From: an uncultured Hyphomicrobiales bacterium
GTDB taxonomy: Bacteria > Pseudomonadota > Alphaproteobacteria > Rhizobiales > Beijerinckiaceae
DNA: 64,000 nt
Direction of reading: 5' to 3'
NCBI GenBank assembly: GCA_903861645.1
Contig: CAIOVE010000081.1
Coordinates: forward strand, 41,281 to 105,280
The translations under genes were made by a program, and so were the position numbers. The notes beneath the pieces are model-generated. The model worked only from the letters and a program-made list of their open reading frames with translations, did not search any database and was not told the DNA's origin. Positions 61,432-64,000 of this stretch are shown in pieces; position 1 is the first letter of the stretch; each line of letters opens with the position of its first letter.

Positions 61432-62255
61432 GCATCAAGGATATCCTCGTCCATCTGGACACCACCGAACGCGGCGACAACGTGGCGGACTTCGCCGTTT
61501 CGCTCGCCACGCAGTTCAAGGCTCATCTCACCGCCGCCGGCGTCGCCCTCCAGTTGATCCCACCCGCGTCTTTCATGGGCGAGTATCCCTACGATCTCAT
61601 GCTGGAAGCCACCGAGAGCGCGCGCAAGGCCGCCGAGGAAGCCTTCCAGAAATTGCAGAAAGGCGTCCCCGCTGGCGTCGAGACGGACCTCGTCATGATC
61701 AAGGCGGTCGCCGGCGAGGCGCGCGGCGAATTCGGACGGTTGGCCCGGCATTTCGATCTGTCGGTCGTCGGACAGGGCGGCCCCGAATTCGGCACCGACG
61801 ACGAGTTGATGGCGGAAGGCGCGCTGTTCTCGTCGGGACGTCCCGTGTTCGTCGTGCCGCGCATCCACAAGGGCCCGGCGAAGCTGGGCAAAGCCATGGT
61901 GTGCTGGGACGGCGGCATGGCCGCGTCACGCGCGGTCGCCAACGCCATTCCCGTGCTCAAGCTGTCGGGCTCGGTGGAAGTCGTGAGCGTCGCCTCCAAG
62001 CGGCTGGCGAGCGATGAATTGCCCGGCTTCAACATCACGCGCCACCTCGCCCGCCATGGCGTGAACGCCACCGTTCGCAAGCTGCCGCACGCCGACGACA
62101 TCGGCGCCTGCCTGCTGTCCTACGCCGCCGACAGCGGCGCGGACTACTTCGTCATGGGCGGCTATGGCCACTCGCGGTTCCGCGAGTTCGTCTTCGGCGG
62201 AACGACCAATACTTTATTCAAATCGATGACCATTCCGGCGCTGATGTCGCACTAA
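61428..62255 (+). CDS. Universal stress protein, tandem-domain type
   Basis: The 275-residue product contains two Usp-like domains: the first starts SIKDILVHLDTTERG, the second around residue 150 (KAMVCWDGGMAASRAVANAIP). The C-terminal nucleotide motif GGYGHSRFREFVFGGTTNTLF keeps the G-9X-G-G-T pattern. The ATG at 61428 overlaps the DUF6455 stop, so translation is coupled. Confidence 0.93.
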   Translation: MSIKDILVHLDTTERGDNVADFAVSLATQFKAHLTAAGVALQLIPPASFMGEYPYDLMLEATESARKAAEEAFQKLQKGVPAGVETDLVMIKAVAGEARGEFGRLARHFDLSVVGQGGPEFGTDDELMAEGALFSSGRPVFVVPRIHKGPAKLGKAMVCWDGGMAASRAVANAIPVLKLSGSVEVVSVASKRLASDELPGFNITRHLARHGVNATVRKLPHADDIGACLLSYAADSGADYFVMGGYGHSRFREFVFGGTTNTLFKSMTIPALMSH

Positions 62256-62282
62256 GCGCCTCATTTATCGAAACAATCAAAG

Positions 62283-62317
62283 CGACGGCCCCGGCCCCTG
62301 TCCGGGGCCGTCGTTTT
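62283..62317 (+). terminator. Rho-independent terminator after the universal stress gene
   Basis: A perfect twelve-base stem (62283-62294 with 62302-62313) with a seven-base loop is followed by TTTT. It clearly ends the DUF6455-universal stress transcript and separates it from the acyl carrier gene. The rest of the 235-base gap shows nothing else I can name. Confidence 0.9.
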
Positions 62318-62490
62318 CAATTCGTTTACCTGATCATCAAATCAGCCATGTATTTGTAGCGTTTTGACCGCGCGAAAAGGCCGAACGCCGCCTCGCCAAA
62401 CCCATTCTTAATGCCTGTCTTCAATAGTCATCGCATTCCGACGCGTCCGAACGAAGACGCGCGGTCGACAATTGGTTCAGAGAGGCAGTT

Positions 62491-62742
62491 ATGATTCAAA
62501 CCATTCGTGATCTCATCGCGCAACATGGCCGTCTGCCGGTCGACGTGGCATCGATCGCCGACGATCAGGATCTTTACGCCGCCGGCCTGACGTCGTTCAG
62601 CGCCGTGCAGTTGATGCTGGGCCTCGAGGAATCCTTCGACGTGGAATTCCCCGAGCGCATGCTGAACCGCAAGACTTTCGCCTCGATCGCCGCGATCGCC
62701 GCCGCCATCGACGAAATCGCGCCCGGCCGCGCGGCGGCCTGA
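62491..62742 (+). CDS. Acyl carrier protein
   Basis: This 83-residue acidic protein has the acyl carrier fold. The phosphopantetheine Ser lies in AAGLTSFSAVQLMLGLE, where the usual DSL is LTS, so it is a divergent carrier rather than the housekeeping fatty-acid AcpP. It is four bases upstream of an acyl-CoA dehydrogenase gene. Carriers with a dedicated dehydrogenase occur in secondary-metabolite assembly, where the dehydrogenase oxidises a carrier-bound acyl or aminoacyl group. Confidence 0.88.
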   Translation: MIQTIRDLIAQHGRLPVDVASIADDQDLYAAGLTSFSAVQLMLGLEESFDVEFPERMLNRKTFASIAAIAAAIDEIAPGRAAA

Positions 62743-62746
62743 CGCC

Positions 62747-63895
62747 ATGGCCCAATCCGATCTCATGGACCGCGCCAGTCAGGCGGCGGCGGTCGCGGCC
62801 CAGTATTGCGAGGAAGTCGACGCGTCGGCGCGCTTCCCGCACGAGGCCATCCGCGCGATGCGCGACAGCCGCCTGCTGGGCGTGATGATTCCGCGCGATC
62901 TCGGCGGCGAGGACGCGTCGCTCGCCGACATCGCCGAAGTCTGCTGCCTGCTTGGCCAGCATTGCTCGTCGACCGCGATGGTCTACGCCATGCATCAGAT
63001 CAAGGTATCCAGCCTGGTTTCGCATGGTCGCGGCAGCAACTGGCATCGCGATTTCATGGCGCGCGTGGCGCAAGATCAATTGCTGCTGGGTTCGTCGACG
63101 ACCGAGGCCGGCACCGGCGGCGATCTCGGCGCGTCCGTGTGCGCCATCGAGCGCGACGGAAACGATTTCAAGGTTCGCAAGGAAGCCAGCGTCATCTCCT
63201 ACGCGCGGCAGTCCGACGCGATCCTCATCACCACGCGCCGCGCGCCAGACGCGCCCGCCTCCGATCAGGTGATGGCGGTTCTGACCAAGGACCAATACAC
63301 GCTCGAAAAGACGGCGGACTGGAACACGCTGGGCATGCGCGGCACGTGCAGCGAGGGCTTCATCTTCGAGGGCCGCGCGCCGCTCGAACAGATTTTTCCC
63401 GAGCCGTTCGCCGATATCGCCGGGCGCTCGATGCTCGCCCACGCGCATATCCTGTGGGGCAGCCTGTGGTGCGGCATCGCCATGAACGCGCTGTCGCGGG
63501 CGCAGGCCTATATCCGCGCGGAAGCGCGCAAGAAGCCCGGCGCGACGCCGGCGGGCGCGGCGCGCGTCGGCGCGGCGGCGAGCATGCTGCAACTGATGAA
63601 GTCTTCGCTGAAGACGGCGATGCAGCGCTACGAAAACGCGCTGACCACGCCCGACGAACTGACCACCATGTCCTTCGCGCTCGACATGAACAATCTGAAA
63701 ATCGGCGTATCGCGGCTCACGGTCGAGATCATTCAGGAAGCGCTGATGGTCTGCGGCATCCACGGCTACAAGAACGACACGCCCTACAGCGTTGGCCGCC
63801 ATCTGCGCGACGCGTTGTCGGCGCCCTTGATGATCAACAACGACCGCATCGCCGGCAACACAGAGCTGGCCCGGCGAATCTACACAGCCCGATAA
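62747..63895 (+). CDS. Acyl-CoA (acyl-carrier) dehydrogenase-family flavoprotein
   Basis: This 382-residue flavoenzyme has the acyl-CoA dehydrogenase order: helical N-terminal domain (EEVDASARFPHEAIRAMRDSRLLG), FAD-binding middle (LLLGSSTTEAGTGGDLGASV near residue 115) and helical C-terminal domain ending NDRIAGNTELARR. A catalytic base cannot be identified with certainty. It is translated with the acyl carrier gene, so its substrate may be carrier-bound. The stop lies one base before a putative insertion-sequence end. Confidence 0.9.
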   Translation: MAQSDLMDRASQAAAVAAQYCEEVDASARFPHEAIRAMRDSRLLGVMIPRDLGGEDASLADIAEVCCLLGQHCSSTAMVYAMHQIKVSSLVSHGRGSNWHRDFMARVAQDQLLLGSSTTEAGTGGDLGASVCAIERDGNDFKVRKEASVISYARQSDAILITTRRAPDAPASDQVMAVLTKDQYTLEKTADWNTLGMRGTCSEGFIFEGRAPLEQIFPEPFADIAGRSMLAHAHILWGSLWCGIAMNALSRAQAYIRAEARKKPGATPAGAARVGAAASMLQLMKSSLKTAMQRYENALTTPDELTTMSFALDMNNLKIGVSRLTVEIIQEALMVCGIHGYKNDTPYSVGRHLRDALSAPLMINNDRIAGNTELARRIYTAR

Positions 63896-63896
63896 G

Positions 63897-64000
63897 TGGA
63901 TTTTCTGCCTGACAACCGCGAGCATTGGCTCGCGAATCAGGAGAGATCATGAAGAGGCGAGCACGCAGAAACCACACAGCGGCGTTCAAGGCGAAGGTGG
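63897..64000 (+). mobile_element. Left end of an IS3-type insertion sequence, partial
   Basis: TGGATTTTCTGCCTGAC at 63897 looks like the left terminal repeat of an IS3-family element. A seven-base hairpin (63917-63923 with 63928-63934) lies inside it. The transposase frame starts 52 bases in. The element continues beyond the window, so the opposite repeat and target duplication cannot be checked. Confidence 0.65.
63949..64000 (+). CDS. IS3-family transposase OrfA, N-terminal fragment
   Basis: The visible protein MKRRARRNHTAAFKAKV matches the start of IS3-family OrfA, the helix-turn-helix subunit. AGGAGAG before the ATG is its ribosome-binding site. Only seventeen residues are inside the window. 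Confidence 0.8.
   Translation, partial: MKRRARRNHTAAFKAKV

Noticed and set aside
1..64000. tRNA or rRNA genes, prophage
   Set aside because: No tRNA-like cloverleaf with TTCGANTC arm and no phage structural genes were noticed, though I could not run a tRNA search.

Overview
The window is GC-rich chromosomal DNA, almost wall-to-wall protein genes, with no tRNA, rRNA, CRISPR array or prophage seen and no gene-free stretch over 300 bases. The mix of families points to an alphaproteobacterium, most likely of the Hyphomicrobiales (rhizobial order). The hints are several solitary Bug/TctC-type binding proteins, the DUF1289 and DUF6455 proteins, an IorAB-type molybdenum hydroxylase, and Irr-box-like repeats at an iron locus. 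Genus-level assignment is not possible from the sequence alone.

Layout. 1-8.9 kb: the 5' half of an OFA-type MFS gene, a MetE-core protein, CcdA, a TauD-like dioxygenase paired with a cysteine-dioxygenase-like cupin, an RBBP9 hydrolase, a secreted unknown, a solitary TctC-like protein, purB and a class II aldolase. 9-14.7 kb: two similar tiny secreted proteins, rpe, then a TctC-like protein, a sulfatase, a cupin and a P1 peptidase. 14.8-20.9 kb: a protein with a Gly/Asp tail, then an iron locus. On the minus strand this locus has an outer-membrane protein, a cupredoxin and an FTR1 permease; on the plus strand it has a multicopper oxidase and a porin. The two arms diverge from an AT-rich region holding three Irr-box-like inverted repeats. 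21-26.5 kb: a PEBP protein, a cytochrome c/beta-propeller protein, a solitary ABC binding protein and a quinoprotein-cupredoxin fusion. 26.7-34 kb: PAP2 phosphatase, Asp/Glu-racemase-superfamily enzyme, universal stress protein, DsrE protein, S10 peptidase, histidine kinase, metallo-beta-lactamase-fold hydrolase and an Fe-S uracil-DNA glycosylase with no usual start codon.

34-39.4 kb: a complete tctBAC transporter operon, then cobT facing it and cobS plus a DUF1289 gene on the other strand. 39.4-48.7 kb: a caspase-like protein that has lost both catalytic residues and ends in a glutamine-rich tail, a small membrane protein, an HIBADH-like dehydrogenase, serC overlapping mobA, an Mrp/ApbC ATPase, a TRAP binding protein and an esterase. 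48.7-52.3 kb: a ParDE-type and a VapBC-type toxin-antitoxin pair around moaA and a DUF971 gene; a perfect palindrome covers the vapBC promoter. 52.3-64 kb: L,D-transpeptidase, dusA, modBC without modA, the two-subunit molybdenum hydroxylase, ilvE, a hydrolase, a DUF6455-universal stress pair, and an acyl carrier protein with an acyl-CoA dehydrogenase. The last pair is cut off from its downstream context by an IS3-type insertion sequence entering at the right edge.

Two themes tie the genes together. Iron and copper chemistry in the envelope dominates 15.6-26.5 kb. Molybdenum dominates 43-58 kb: MoaA and MobA make the cofactor, ModBC imports molybdate, and the IorAB-type enzyme uses a molybdenum cofactor. 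Solitary periplasmic binding proteins without their membrane partners occur four times.
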